Source: Adiantum capillus-veneris
Lineage: Eukaryota; Streptophyta; Polypodiopsida; Polypodiales; Pteridaceae
Direction of reading: 5' to 3'
Length of the DNA stretch: 64,000 nucleotides
NCBI GenBank assembly: GCA_014529385.2
Contig: CM043959.1
Span: 13,887,809-13,951,808 of the forward strand
A program made the translations under genes and the position numbers. This document shows, one piece after another, positions 49,721 to 60,700 of the stretch (positions within the stretch are counted from its first letter, which is position 1; each line of letters opens with the position of its first letter). The notes below the pieces were generated by a model. That model worked only from the letters and a program-made list of their open reading frames with translations. It was not told where the DNA came from and ran no database searches.

Positions 49721-52093
49721 TGGAGTTAGCGTAGTAGCAGTAAATATGTTAGTGATACAAGTCTAGTAGCAATTGTATAGTATATATAACATGGATTTTG
49801 ACTTTTTCTCCAATAGGAGTTCAAACAATTGAAAGGCGAAAGTTTGGATAGGCTTCATCTCGTGCAGTGTCCCATGTAGTGCATTTGAAGCTAATGGCAA
49901 GGACAGTTCGCTAAAAAGTGGTACTAGTTGTGCTTCATGTCATATGCACAAATAAAGAGAAAAAGTACAACTAGTTGCACACGTGTGCTGTAAGTCATAT
50001 AAAAGAAAGTATAAATTTGTAAATTCTTTACACAAGGAGTGATTTTCTAGTAGAAGAAGAGTCAAAATTCTAGAGTTGGCTCATCACTTGGGTGTGAAGA
50101 TACTTTTACCTGGTAACATAGAATAAATAGTTCTGATAGGTTAGCTAGTAAAATCCCTTAAGGAAACATGCTATGGGTGACCACTTTGATGCTTGCTACA
50201 CTCAACTTGGTGGAGGTTAATTAGGTCAAGCCATATGTGTGTGTAAGGGTTGGTCTCACAAGGTTTCAGAAAGGTAGTCGAGTATTACTTCAACGCTTTG
50301 AAAACTATATTTCCATATTGTCGGCTATCTCTTTGATCGGAGCTTGCAACATGGAGTGAGATGTCATGAATAATCCTTTAGCTTCCAATCTCTCCATCGG
50401 ATCCGGCCTTGATCTCCCGTCTCTTCTACACTTAATCCAAAATCATCACCTTCCAAGCTCCCCTTTTTTGATGTCGAAACGGAATCAAGTTCTTCAAGAT
50501 TTGGTTCCTTTCTTTCCTACTCGTATATCGATGGTCGTTAAGCGCAATTGATGGGCCATTTTCCAACTAATTGCCGACTAGCCTTGATTCGCAAACTCCA
50601 TCTTGCAAACTTGAAAATCAATCCTTGAAATTTGTTTTCAATCGCCGATTTTCTTCAAACCAGAAGCTTTGATACCAATGTTGGGGTCAAGGGTGGGATT
50701 CCCCACTCCACCCTTGGCTGTGAAATATAAATAACCGTTGACCTTGCCATGTGGAGAAGGGAAAAGAGAGAGACAGAAGGGTTGATATTGACTCACGCAG
50801 AGAGAAGGGTGGAGATGTTGACACATCTACACATAGTAGTACACCTCTAGAGAAAAGAAGGGGAAGAACTCTTACACGAAAGAGGATGAGCTCCATAGCG
50901 CAAGACATACGATAAGAGAGGGAAAAGGGAAAAATTGTGAGCATCTACACAAGAATGGCTTAAAGATTGTAATGCCCCAAACTCCACGGCACCTTTTGTG
51001 GGGTTTGGTATTTAATATTTGATATTACTCTTTGGTGCCACAAAATTGGAGGCCCCCGTTTCACTTTAATTATGAGTGGAGCGTATCACTTATTGCATGG
51101 CCCTCTTAAGGCGAGTTCTCACTGTCCTATTTACAAAGCAGCCATATTGGCTCATCGATAGAAGGTCTAAAACACTGTGCAAATATAAGATGGCCCAGGA
51201 ATTTATTTATTGCTGGCACTTTCTCCTCAACTCCCAAAATTCCAATCTGCAAGTCTGATATCAACTCACCATTAGTAACAAAATAGAAAGACAGCACAGT
51301 AATTACCCATTACGCTCCCAGCTATCCCAATCGTAGTTGACCACGTACACAACGAGAGGGTGCCCAACGTCGTAGCATCCCTTAGTCCAGGGATAGCAAC
51401 TGTCCTCAGTTGCTCAATAGAGAATTAGTTGGACCGTTAGTGATAAAAGGTGCGAAGAAGATCCGGAGAGTTTGGGAGAAAAACACATCAGGTATCCCTT
51501 TAGTAGCACCTTCTCTAGGGTGGCATTACTAAGTCAAAAGATGACGATTATGAACCATGGCGTTTGCGTGCAGTGGTGGTTTTATGATCAACTATGTGAT
51601 CAGGAAAGAGTTGCTCTTCTTGATTCATAAGTGTGGATAGGGGTCTTGAAAAAGTCGTAATAAACCTCTATCAAACGCATTGTGAATGTGTCAGTGTGAA
51701 GGTTATTACCAATTAAATACATTACAATGGTAGGTATCGTGTTTAAATATGCTTGGACGTTACACCATAACCCGAAATACGGTGACTGTCCGGATAAGCA
51801 TGAGCTGTGATGGCACAGAGAATTGACAAAATTTTAACAGTCTAGCGTATCCTGTATTCAAACGAGAGAAGAGACACAAATGTGTCCACAAAATGGGGAA
51901 TATCAAAAAGGAAAAACTTCACCCAAAAATTCATTACCTCTCATGAGACTAGTAGCGTGATGTTACAATGTAAGAATCGAAACATATGCAGTACCTTATT
52001 TTCTTGTTGAAGTGCACTTCTTAGGAAAATACTTAGTTACAAATAGTGGTGTATATTGCATAGGGCGCACACGCTTTTGTCTTTATTCTCAAA
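49721..52093. repeat. Satellite unit 18 (2373 bp)
   Basis: Differs from unit 17 at a few sites: 'cttccaatctctcc', 'caggtatccc' and 'gagctgtgatgg'. These sites show the copies are not simply a repeated assembly segment. Confidence 0.95.
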
Positions 52094-53447
52094 TGGAGTT
52101 AGCGTAGTAGCAGTAAATATGTTAGTGATACAAGTCTAGTAGCAATTGTATAGTATATATAACATGGATTTTGACTTTTTCTCCAATAGGAGTTCAAACA
52201 ATTGAAAGGCGAAAGTTTGGATAGGCTTCATCTCGTGCAGTGTCCCATGTAGTGCATTTGAAGCTAATGGCAAGGACAGTTCGCTAAAAAGTGGTACTAG
52301 TTGTGCTTCATGTCATATGCACAAATAAAGAGAAAAAGTACAACTAGTTGCACACGTGTGCTGTAAGTCATATAAAAGAAAGTATAAATTTGTAAATTCT
52401 TTACACAAGGAGTGATTTTCTAGTAGAAGAAGAGTCAAAATTCTAGAGTTGGCTCATCACTTGGGTGTGAAGATACTTTTACCTGGTAACATAGAATAAA
52501 TAGTTCTGATAGGTTAGCTAGTAAAATCCCTTAAGGAAACATGCTATGGGTGACCACTTTGATGCTTGCTACACTCAACTTGGTGGAGGTTAATTAGGTC
52601 AAGCCATATGTGTGTGTAAGGGTTGGTCTCACAAGGTTTCAGAAAGGTAGTCGAGTATTACTTCAACGCTTTGAAAACTATATTTCCATATTGTCGGCTA
52701 TCTCTTTGATCGGAGCTTGCAACATGGAGTGAGATGTCATGAATAATCCTTTAGCTTCCGATCTCTCCATCGGATCCGGCCTTGATCTCCCGTCTCTTCT
52801 ACACTTAATCCAAAATCATCACCTTCCAAGCTCCCCTTTTTTGATGTCGAAACGGAATCAAGTTCTTCAAGATTTGGTTCCTTTCTTTCCTACTCGTATA
52901 TCGATGGTCGTTAAGCGCAATTGATGGGCCATTTTCCAACTAATTGCCGACTAGCCTTGATTCGCAAACTCCATCTTGCAAACTTGAAAATCAATCCTTG
53001 AAATTTGTTTTCAATCGCCGATTTTCTTCAAACCAGAAGCTTTGATACCAATGTTGGGGTCAAGGGTGGGATTCCCCACTCCACCCTTGGCTGTGAAATA
53101 TAAATAACCGTTGACCTTGCCATGTGGAGAAGGGAAAAGAGAGAGACAGAAGGGTTGATATTGACTCACGCAGAGAGAAGGGTGGAGATGTTGACACATC
53201 TACACATAGTAGTACACCTCTAGAGAAAAGAAGGGGAAGAACTCTTACACGAAAGAGGATGAGCTCCATAGCGCAAGACATACGATAAGAGAGGGAAAAG
53301 GGAAAAATTGTGAGCATCTACACAAGAATGGCTTAAAGATTGTAATGCCCCAAACTCCACGGCACCTTTTGTGGGGTTTGGTATTTAATATTTGATATTA
53401 CTCTTTGGTGCCACAAAATTGGAGGCCCCCGTTTCACTTTAATTATG
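52094..53447. repeat. Satellite unit 19, truncated (1354 bp)
   Basis: Follows the unit 15-18 sequence to 'cactttaattatg', then switches to unrelated 'ctttcttccttttc'. This is the right edge of the array. Confidence 0.95.
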
Positions 53448-53710
53448 CTTTCTTCCTTTTCAAAGCTTCTCCAACAAGCTACTTATGGAGGAAGCTAGTT
53501 TCCCGACAAGTGGCTTATGCAAGAAGCTATATTTCATACAAGTAGCTTATGCATGAAGCTACATTCCCTACAAGTGTCTTATGTATGAAGCTACTTTCTA
53601 ACAAGTGGCTAATTTTCAATTTAACAAGTGGCTTTTTCAACAAGCTACTTTGCAACAAGTGTCTTATTCAACAAGTGGCTTATTCAACAAGCTACTTCCA
53701 ACAAGTTATT
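53448..53710. repeat. Degenerate minisatellite 'acaagtggcttatgcaagaa'
   Basis: Many imperfect copies of 'acaagtggcttatg' and 'aagaagctac' follow the array edge directly. The first part ('ccttttcaaagcttctcc', then 'aacaagctacttatg') matches 62717-62823, where fewer copies are present. The two ORFs across it are products of the repeat. Confidence 0.85.
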
Positions 53711-53786
53711 TTTCACCGTACCCTTATTCTTTCTTTGTTTTCTTATACAAAGTTTATTTTTTCTTGAGATAAAACTAATATCCCAT

Positions 53787-53857
53787 GCATTGGTTATATC
53801 CACGTTTCCATGGTGAAAATCGAAAGTGTCTCGTGGATAGCTTTGCATTGGTTATAT
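53787..53857. repeat. 58-bp tandem duplication, second copy split by a solo LTR
   Basis: 'gcattggttatat' at 53787 recurs at 53845. The second copy is cut after 'tatat' by the solo LTR and resumes at 55723 with 'tatatccacgttcccatgg', close to the first copy's 'tatatccacgtttccatgg'. The duplication therefore preceded the insertion. Confidence 0.85.
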
Positions 53858-54934
53858 TGTGAGATCTCCAACCCGCCAATACCAAGATGGGGATGGGATC
53901 CTTGACAGGCCTCTAGGTCTGATAAAAATCAGAGTCTCTAAACAAGAAAAATCCAAAGAATAAACCTTTACCATTGACAATGGCTTGGGTCTATAGCCTT
54001 AGAAGCAGACCTAGTCCCGTCTCATAGCAGAAATGGGACAACGTATTATAAGTCCAAAAAACTATTTCCGTCCTAAAACTACCACAATTGGGCTAAGGTA
54101 TCCTCAACCAACTCTTTTTCCCCCCTAACAAATGTGAGGGCACAGCCGCTGGTGGACTCCTCTTCCAAGTAAAGAAGTTTTTTAAATGTTTTAATGCGCA
54201 GGGATGGATAGTTACCTGACTAATCAGGTCCACCCGTCCATGATTGACAACCTTAATCAATCCCCACTTACCACCCCGCACTCACACAAGATTCATTTAT
54301 CTTATTATCACATTATTTTAACATTTAAAATAATGATTTCTTTTAACGTTCCATCACAGTAATTCCTTGAAGACAACATTGAAAGCATTTTTTTAGAAAA
54401 CGGACATCTTTAAACTTAAGACGGGGTACTGTCACTCAAACATTGTCCATAATAACCATGACCAGTAGTCTTCTTGTCTCAAGATCGCCTAAGGGTGAAA
54501 AACGACACCCATTCTTTATTCAAATCCGGAGTGGATAAACCCCCACCCAAGGTTCCGAGTGCCCATACAACTGGGCGGCTCCCCTATGATAAAAACGGTA
54601 TCTTAACTTATGAAGAAACATCAAAACATGACACAGAGTAGAAACTCAACGTTCATGGGGGTAACCGAATTATGTGGCTAGAAAGCCAATCAATATCATC
54701 AATTTATACTAAGGAGTCGGAGGTGTCTTGAGACAAGCTGTCTTAAGGATGATCAATCATATCTTTCCTATTTCAACTAGTTTTAACCCAAACAATTCTT
54801 TCCTACATTATACACAATGCACGTTGGAAGTTATCTTCCGTTTTTAGCTAGTTTATCCTTCTTAACCTTACGTATGCAATGGTAGCTTAAAATTGAACTT
54901 TAAAAGATTTTAAATGAACAAAATAGAAATCCAC

Positions 54935-55096
54935 CTGGGACTGATCGTCCATGTGCAGCTGGGTTGAAGCCTGCAAACCTTCCTCCGTCGGTCTATGGCT
55001 AGGCCCAACCTCATGGTCATTAGTGGCCTTGTTTCGCTTGTTGATAACATTCTCTTCCTCAGTAAGAGGATTTCCCCTGGTTCTCTTTGGAGCCAT
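54935..55096 (-). CDS. LTR-encoded short ORF, candidate Gag first exon of the solo-LTR family
   Basis: ATG at 55096, 54 codons, beginning MAPKRTRGN and ending in LHMDDQSQ at a CAG|GTGGAT donor-like site in phase 0. The frame itself runs on to a stop at 54887. It matches the MAPVKRTR ORF of the chromovirus LTR in position, start and the MDDQ/MDEQ motif. In a solo LTR it can have no Gag to join, so here it is a relic. Confidence 0.4.
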
Positions 55097-55225
55097 GTAT
55101 GCAGCTGGATAGGTTAATCGACTAGAGCTTAATCCTTTAGTGATTTCTGCGTAGCGGTCTCTCTAGATGAGAGAGAGAGAGAGTGTCAAGGCTCTGAGTT
55201 TATCAAACTATGAAGCAAGGGGTCT

Positions 55226-55234
55226 TATTTATAG
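55226..55234 (-). promoter_or_regulatory. TATA box of the solo LTR
   Basis: The minus strand reads CTATAAATA, about 130 bases upstream of the ATG at 55096, with a CT/GA tract between them (55166-55182). Confidence 0.55.
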
Positions 55235-55727
55235 TTTTCTGGCACTCATAAGCTTTCACAGGCTGGAAATAGCAGTTGCTTGCAGCTTAAGAAGCCCTAC
55301 AGCTCTAGATGGCACCCCTTGCTGCTAAATGAGTCCCTAGTAGGTTAGTGATGACCCTCCCATTACTTGCCAACTTTTAAAATATCCATTTTGCTATATT
55401 TTGACCTATTTTTACTTAATTGGTAAATATCTTGTAAATATATAGGAGGCCTTAAATAAAGTCTATGCTTTAATAATTACTGTAACCTTTCAATTTTTTT
55501 TAATAATTTAATTTACATTGAATCTTTTGGAAGGACTAGCGGGGTCAGTTTTTGTCTGAATATAAATCTGAAAATTTCTAGCCGGGGGTTTGTTGTGCTT
55601 AAGATTCCAAAAATACCCATATTTGCCACGGTCAGACAATTCTACATTGTTTTTTCAATAATCATATCACTTGACCTAAGCTTTATACAATCTTTAAGGT
55701 TTCAGAAACTGGAAACCTTACATATAT

Positions 55728-56040
55728 CCACGTTCCCATGGTTAAAATCAAAAGGTCGTGGGTAGCTCGGGTGTTTGACTATAGACCAAATTTATTTGAT
55801 CGTATTCGAAAAGTTGGCGGCTTATATATGTCATCAGGAGTAAGGTCTAAGAGCCTCGAGGACCTTACAAACTTCTTAACAACAAGAAAGAGCTGTTCTT
55901 AGCTCGAAACAAATAAGGAAGATGGTAGATCTTCATCTGCAATTTACACTTTCAACTTCTAGGTAATGCTAGTTTAGACTTTGTTGACTGACTCGTCTAT
56001 ATATAGTTAGATATATTTTCATTTCTTACAGTATTATTCG
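55728..56040. other. Unique sequence without recognisable features
   Basis: Remainder of the 58-bp repeat to about 55770, then AT-rich sequence with no ORF or repeat I can name. Confidence 0.5.
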
Positions 56041-56042
56041 CT

Positions 56043-56626
56043 TTGTCTTTCACTTTTATTCCCATTTCTTGTCAAAATTTCTTAGGTTGGTCTCTTTGCA
56101 CATTATCTTACTTTATGGATCGGTGGCAAGAGCTAGTTTTATCTGTGACCATTTCTCATCTGCAACAAACAAGTGAATCCGTGAGGAGAGATTTTGTGGA
56201 GCGATATGGACACCTACTATTTCCACACTTGGGAACTTCAGTAGCTCAAACCAAATGGCGGACATTTCAAAGTGTAACAAGGGTGACCCTTTGGGGTTGG
56301 GACCACTTTCATAATTTGTCCGTTTGGCTATGGTTACTGAAGCTATGGGTTTGGGTCCTCGGTATTACTGCGTGATGAGGTCAATGCAACCAGGTTTTTC
56401 AGAACGAGTCTTTTTGCTTGCTCAATTCCTTCCTCATCAAATGGTATATCTTTACCCTCACTTTTGTTTACCACTTAGAGGGCCCTTTAACTTCACACCT
56501 CATACTAAAAAGATCATTGCAACAATTTCACAGCGAATCCTTCCTATTAATGAGAGGCCAAATATGTGCACTGCTTGTGATAGTTGCTTTTGTGATCATG
56601 TAATGGATGGGCTTATTAACCTCTAG
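56043..56626 (+). pseudogene. Unrecognised, possibly frameshifted coding remnant
   Basis: Two overlapping plus-strand ORFs. The first (56043-56375) includes MDRWQELVLSVTISHLQQ, then VRRDFVERYGHLL. The second (56324-56626) includes AMGLGPRYYCVMRSMQPGF, then CTACDSCFCDHV. The second frame can be followed upstream to about 56240 through one TAA at 56312, which suggests a single decayed exon read across a frame change. The Cys-rich end (CTACDSCFC) is notable. I recognise no family. VRRDFVERYGHLL is faintly like a motif in plant mobile-domain proteins, but the rest does not match. Confidence 0.25.
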
Positions 56627-56921
56627 AAAATGTATCTTTGTTGTCTCATATTCATCATGTTCTAAGATCTTGGTGTCTGTCTTAAATCCTTCTTTCTCTG
56701 ATTTTTCTTGATCGATATAATGAAATTGGTTCTGAGTTCTTATATCTTGTATTTGATAGGAGTCCTTGGAAGAATTTTAATCTTAGCTAAATCTATTTAT
56801 GGATTTTGTAATTCCATACACAGATCTGAGTCACAAGATGTAAAGGAAAACTGTAATCTTGTTACTATTTAGCAAAAGGTCAGGTTATAAAGGTTTAGTA
56901 AGTTACATGGGCTAACACGGT
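56627..56921. other. AT-rich spacer, nothing recognised
   Basis: No ORF of note. I could not find a clear 3' LTR boundary or polypurine tract for the adjacent pol remnant here. Confidence 0.5.
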
Positions 56922-59812
56922 TTAGTTTGAGTACAAAAAAGAGGAGAATCCTAATAAAAAAAGATGAGGAAACTGAGAAGTAAGGCGTTCCCAATCTTCC
57001 CAAGTGGCATCTTCAATGGGATAGCCCTTCCACTGCACTAAAACCTCCCAAATTGTTCGATATCGTAGCTTCCGCTCCTTCATGTCTAAAAGTTGCTTTG
57101 GCTCTATCTGGAATTTTTCCTGTGTGATAAGAATACTATCTTCATCATTTAGGATGTGCAGGGGATCTACAACATATCTTTTTAGCAAGCTAACATGAAA
57201 AACATTGTGCACATGCAAGTGAGGGGGTAAAGCGAGTTCGTAAGATTGGTCCCCTATCCTTCTCAGAATCTCAAAGGATCCACAATATCTATATGCTAAC
57301 TTCTTGTATTTTCCCAATTTGTGTGAACTTCTCTTTGGCTTGACCGTAAGGAAAACTCTCTCTCGTACCTTAGAAATCCGAGGAGATCTATGTAAATCAG
57401 CATAACTTTTTTGCCTGTCACTTTGCTGTCACTTTGACGATCCATTTCTTCAAGTGTATTCTTTGCTGCAGGCACTGGGAGACTTAGGTCAGGCATTCTG
57501 AGAGGAATGATACAATCTTGTCCATAAAGAGCTTTGAACGGTGACATTCCTAAGCTTCTATGGTAGGAAGAATTATAAGCAAATTCCACTAAGGGTAAAA
57601 ACTTGATCCAAAGATGAGGTTGCTGACTGTAGTATGATCTCAACATATCTTCTATGACTTGATTAACTCTTTCAATTTTTCCATATGTCTTTGGATGATA
57701 GGTTGAACTCAGGTTTAAGTGAGTGCCTAAGGAGTGGAATATGGCCTTCCAAAACTTGGAGGGAAACTTGGCATCACGATCACTGATTATCCTAGCAGGT
57801 ATTCCATGTAGTCTGATACTTTCTTTTACAAAAAAATGAGCAATATCTGCTCCAGAGGCAGTGGTTTTGATTGGGACAAGGTGAGCTACTTTGGTGAGTT
57901 TATCCACCACCACAAAAATAGAATCAAAATTTCCAGTAGTCTTGGGTAACCCTGTTACAAAATCCATACTGATTCACTCCCACTTCATTGTAGGTATATC
58001 GAATGGTTGTAGCTTCCCAAGAATCTTAACTCTTTTAGCCTTCACCTTTTGGCATACCAAACACTTCTTAACATACTTTAAGGTATCCTTTTTCATCTTA
58101 GGCCAGTAGAAATTTTGTTTAAGAGAAGCAAACATTTTGTGATAGCCTGGGTGAGCTGCAAGGGGAGTTTCATGAGCTTCCTTTAGAATTTGCATCCTTA
58201 AGCATGTAGGTATGCACGATCGATTCCTAAATAATAAGAGTCCATCTTGAGTAGAGTAGTCTTCCAGATATCTTTTTTGAACTTAAGCTTGGATTGCTTG
58301 AATCAATGGATCAAATTGCTCATCGGTTTGGAGGGCATTTTGGACTTCCTCGGGTAGAGTTGAATGGACTAATGTAATGGCAAGGGCCAGTACTGGCCGA
58401 CTCAGTGCATTTGCAGCTTGATTTTCCTTGCCTGGTCTAAATTTCAAAAGTGAACTCTTGGAGAAATTCAACCCATCGCCTTTGTCGCATATTGAGATCT
58501 AGTTGGGTGAAAATCCACTTGAAGCTTTTGTGGTCAGTAACAAGCTCAAACATTTGACCTAGAAGATAGTGTCTCCACTTTTTGAGGGCATGAACCACAG
58601 CTAGTAGTTCGAGGTCATGGGTGGGATAACTCTTCTCATGAATCCTAAGCTGTCGTGATTCATAGACTATGGGATGGCCATCTTGCTGTAGGATTCCACC
58701 TATACCTTGTATGCAAGCATCCACTATTACTTCAAAGGTGTTTTGAAAATCTGGAAGTTTGAGAATAGGTTCATTGGCCAAGATCTCCTTTAATTTATTG
58801 AAGGCTCTATCTCTCTTGTCGGACGAGAAAAAGGGTTCCTCTCTCTTAGTGAGTTCAGTGAGAGGGTATGATGAGTGCATAGTTTTTGATAAATACTCTA
58901 CACCATCCTCTTAGGCCAAGGAATCCCCGTACTTCTAAAACAATCTTGGGAATGGGCCACTGAACTACAGCTTCCATCTTAGCTGGGTCGGGAGAAAGAC
59001 CATCCTTTGAAACTATGTATTCCAAGTAGGCAACCTTCTCCACAAAGAAAGAGCATTTGCTCTGCGTGGCATAGAGTTGGGACCTTCAAGACATGGCATA
59101 CATGCCGTTCGTGATCTTCTCTAGTCTTTGAATATATAAGGATGTCATCAAAGAAGACTAGAACAAAATCATCTAACTCTATCCTGAAGAGGTCAGTCAT
59201 GAGACAATTAAATGTGGCAGGGGTATTAGTTAGGCCAAAAGGCATGACGCTGAACTCATAATGCTTGGCCAAACCTTGTGTTGAAAGCTGTTTTTGGAAT
59301 ATTCTCCCTTCTTATCCCAACTTGGTAATAGCCTGACCTGAGATCAATCTTGGTGAAAAATTTGGAACCACCGAGTCGATCAAGAAGCTCATCTATGTGA
59401 GGCAAGGGATACTTGTTCTTGACAGTGCACTGATTTAGGCCTCAAAAGTCTATGCAAAGTCTGAACGTTCCATCTTTCTTCTTTTGGAAGAGTACAGGAG
59501 CAACCCAGGGAGAGACACTGGGTTTGATGAAACCTTGTTCCAAAAGCTGAGTCAATTGATTCTTCAGCTCTATGGATTTGGAAGGTGACATCTTGTAGGG
59601 CGTCCTTGCTATTGGTTGGGCACCAGGAATGAGCTCGATCTCGTGCACTAATTCCCTAGGCTTTGACCACCTTCAGGGGAGCTTTCTCTGTTCTGCCTTG
59701 CACTAAGACTTGTTCACCCTCTGATTTTGAAAAAGAGATGCTTCCTTCACTACAATGGATGTTGGATTTATTTTTGCTCAGCAAATCCATCCCTAGGATG
59801 GATTCTTTCAGA
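56922..59812 (-). pseudogene. pol: Decayed second Ty3/gypsy pol (protease end, RT, RNase H, integrase, chromodomain)
   Basis: Minus-strand fragments in polyprotein order. Protease C-terminus with ILGMD (59785-59799). RT from 59648 ([15 protein letters not shown]), then a TGA at 59440-59442 where an Arg of the RT motif is expected. RT continues with [10 protein letters not shown], then a frame change near 59265 into MPFGLTNTPATF and [10 protein letters not shown], and another near 59080. RNase H at 58437-58880 (VIVDACIQGIGG, DHKSFKWIF). Integrase zinc region 57974-58195 (CLVC), with a TGA after KWE. Integrase core 57296-57967 (SDRDAKF, then an altered HPKTYGKIERVN). GSF motif and chromodomain in 56922-57317 (RKLRYRTIWEVLVQWKGYP). 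It is clearly older than the element at 11397-22175 and not functional. Gag and the protease active site are missing. Confidence 0.93.
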
Positions 59813-60279
59813 TATACAAGACTAGTTAAATTCTTTTAAAGATAGACCTTTCAAAAAGGTAGACTCTTTGTTATTTTTCTCTCTTTCAAACCTTTTTTTT
59901 CTATTATGGCCAAACTTTTTTTACATGTTGGGTAAATACTTACTGATATAGGCTTGCACTTCTTTAGTAATTTCTAGACATCAAGTTCTTCCATCTCTCA
60001 CTTTGATAGTACGTACTTTAAAGCCCTAAGGTTACCAATCACAAAAAATACAAGTCTATGAACTCTAGAAGAAAGTGACTTGCGAGCACATATAGCCTCG
60101 CCAACTTGTTTGCATAGTTGCTTCTTCCATTTGTTTTTGGACAATTTCCAGTACTTCCTCTTCTTGAGAGGTCCACGTCATCTGAACGATTTCATGTAAT
60201 TTGAGAAGTTACTTTTCATTATCTCACTCTTTTCTCAAGTGTCAATTAAGACCTTTATCTCTCCAAGGATAGAAACCGC
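59813..60279. other. Residual leader of the second gypsy element; gag deleted
   Basis: Only about 470 bases separate the protease remnant from the PBS, far too little for Gag, so an internal deletion removed it. The sequence is AT-rich with no coding motif. Confidence 0.6.
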
Positions 60280-60291
60280 GCTCTGATACCA
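60280..60291 (-). promoter_or_regulatory. Primer-binding site of the second gypsy element
   Basis: The minus strand reads TGGTATCAGAGC, identical to the PBS at 19358-19369, two bases from a TGTGAGGG that begins an LTR on the plus strand. Confidence 0.88.
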
Positions 60292-60293
60292 CT

Positions 60294-60700
60294 TGTGAGG
60301 GTCATGCCTAGGGACCACCAGTTGTATCAACTCCACATGGATACACCGTGATCTCTGACATCCCTCCCGCTTAATACCGACACCAAGACAGGACTCCTCC
60401 CGCTCTTCGATGCCAATGCAAGGGGGTGATAACATTCACTTTCTCTAATTTGGATCCCTTGGCCCCGAAGAAGCTTTGCTTACCAATCAAACTTACCAAT
60501 CGAAGTCATCAGACTAGCTTGGAACTCAACCTTCCAGGGTCAACTAGTGGGAGTTCTTTAATTCATCCTTGGTTCAAGGTCATTGATGCTTTTTCCCGGT
60601 TATGACCAAGCACAGCCATCAATGTGTTCCCTTAAGGTGAGTATATTATAATCGACACGAATCCCTCGATCCCAAGTTCTTTTTTCTCCTGCTCCGTAGA
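60294..60700 (-). repeat. 5' LTR of the second gypsy element (left edge sure, right edge unknown)
   Basis: Starts TGTGAGGGTCATGCC directly after the PBS. It shares only the first bases with the two LTR families further left. I could not find its other end (an ACA followed by a target duplication), nor a matching 3' LTR. The right coordinate is nominal. Confidence 0.5.

Larger units (their letters stand above)
1..53447. repeat. Long-unit tandem satellite array, about 2.3 kb per unit, 19 units
   Basis: The 20-base landmark TGGAGTTAGCGTAGTAGCAG (one mismatch in one copy) recurs in the same orientation at 1, 2587, 4919, 7234, 9562, 22663, 25004, 26111, 28469, 30800, 33160, 35512, 37868, 40240, 42602, 44975, 47348, 49721 and 52094, and the sequence between landmarks aligns throughout. 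Spacing is 2315-2373 bp except for a 2586-bp unit, a 1107-bp deleted unit, the unit split by a retrotransposon, and the last one, which ends at 53447. About 42.7 kb is satellite proper. No unit holds a convincing gene; the recurrent 60-107 codon ORFs are by-products of repetition. The array continues off the left edge. Confidence 0.97.
53858..55722 (-). mobile_element. Solo LTR of a related gypsy family (1865 bp)
   Basis: Starts TGTGAGATCTCC and ends AACCTTACA, flanked on both sides by a perfect 5-bp TATAT duplication (53853-53857 and 55723-55727), with no internal region. It is related to the chromovirus LTR: it shares the ends, a block like 'ccccacttaccacccc' with 'gcactcacac', the segment 'cattgcatacg' on the minus strand, and the basic short ORF. 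On the minus strand CTATAAATA (55226-55234) is followed by a CT/GA tract. Its origin by recombination between the two LTRs of a full element is the usual explanation. Confidence 0.92.

Noticed and set aside
42602-52093. Near-identical units as a pure assembly duplication
   Set aside because: Unit 18 carries its own substitutions and unit 15 differs from 16 and 17, so not all are copies of one read segment. The exact copy number still depends on long reads.
938-53317. Dozens of recurring 60-107 codon ORFs on both strands within the satellite (for example starting MIIKPPLHANAM, MLTIFPFSLSYRM, MNNPLASNL)
   Set aside because: They recur because the unit recurs, overlap each other on opposite strands, and are gained or lost by single changes between units. 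No known domain or start context supports them.
1-53447. Array seen as a CRISPR or as ribosomal intergenic spacer repeat
   Set aside because: Units are far too long and contiguous for CRISPR, and no rRNA gene sequence is found in or beside them.
55861-55868. 'gaccttaca' as another LTR end
   Set aside because: No matching start, PPT or target duplication is nearby; short chance match.
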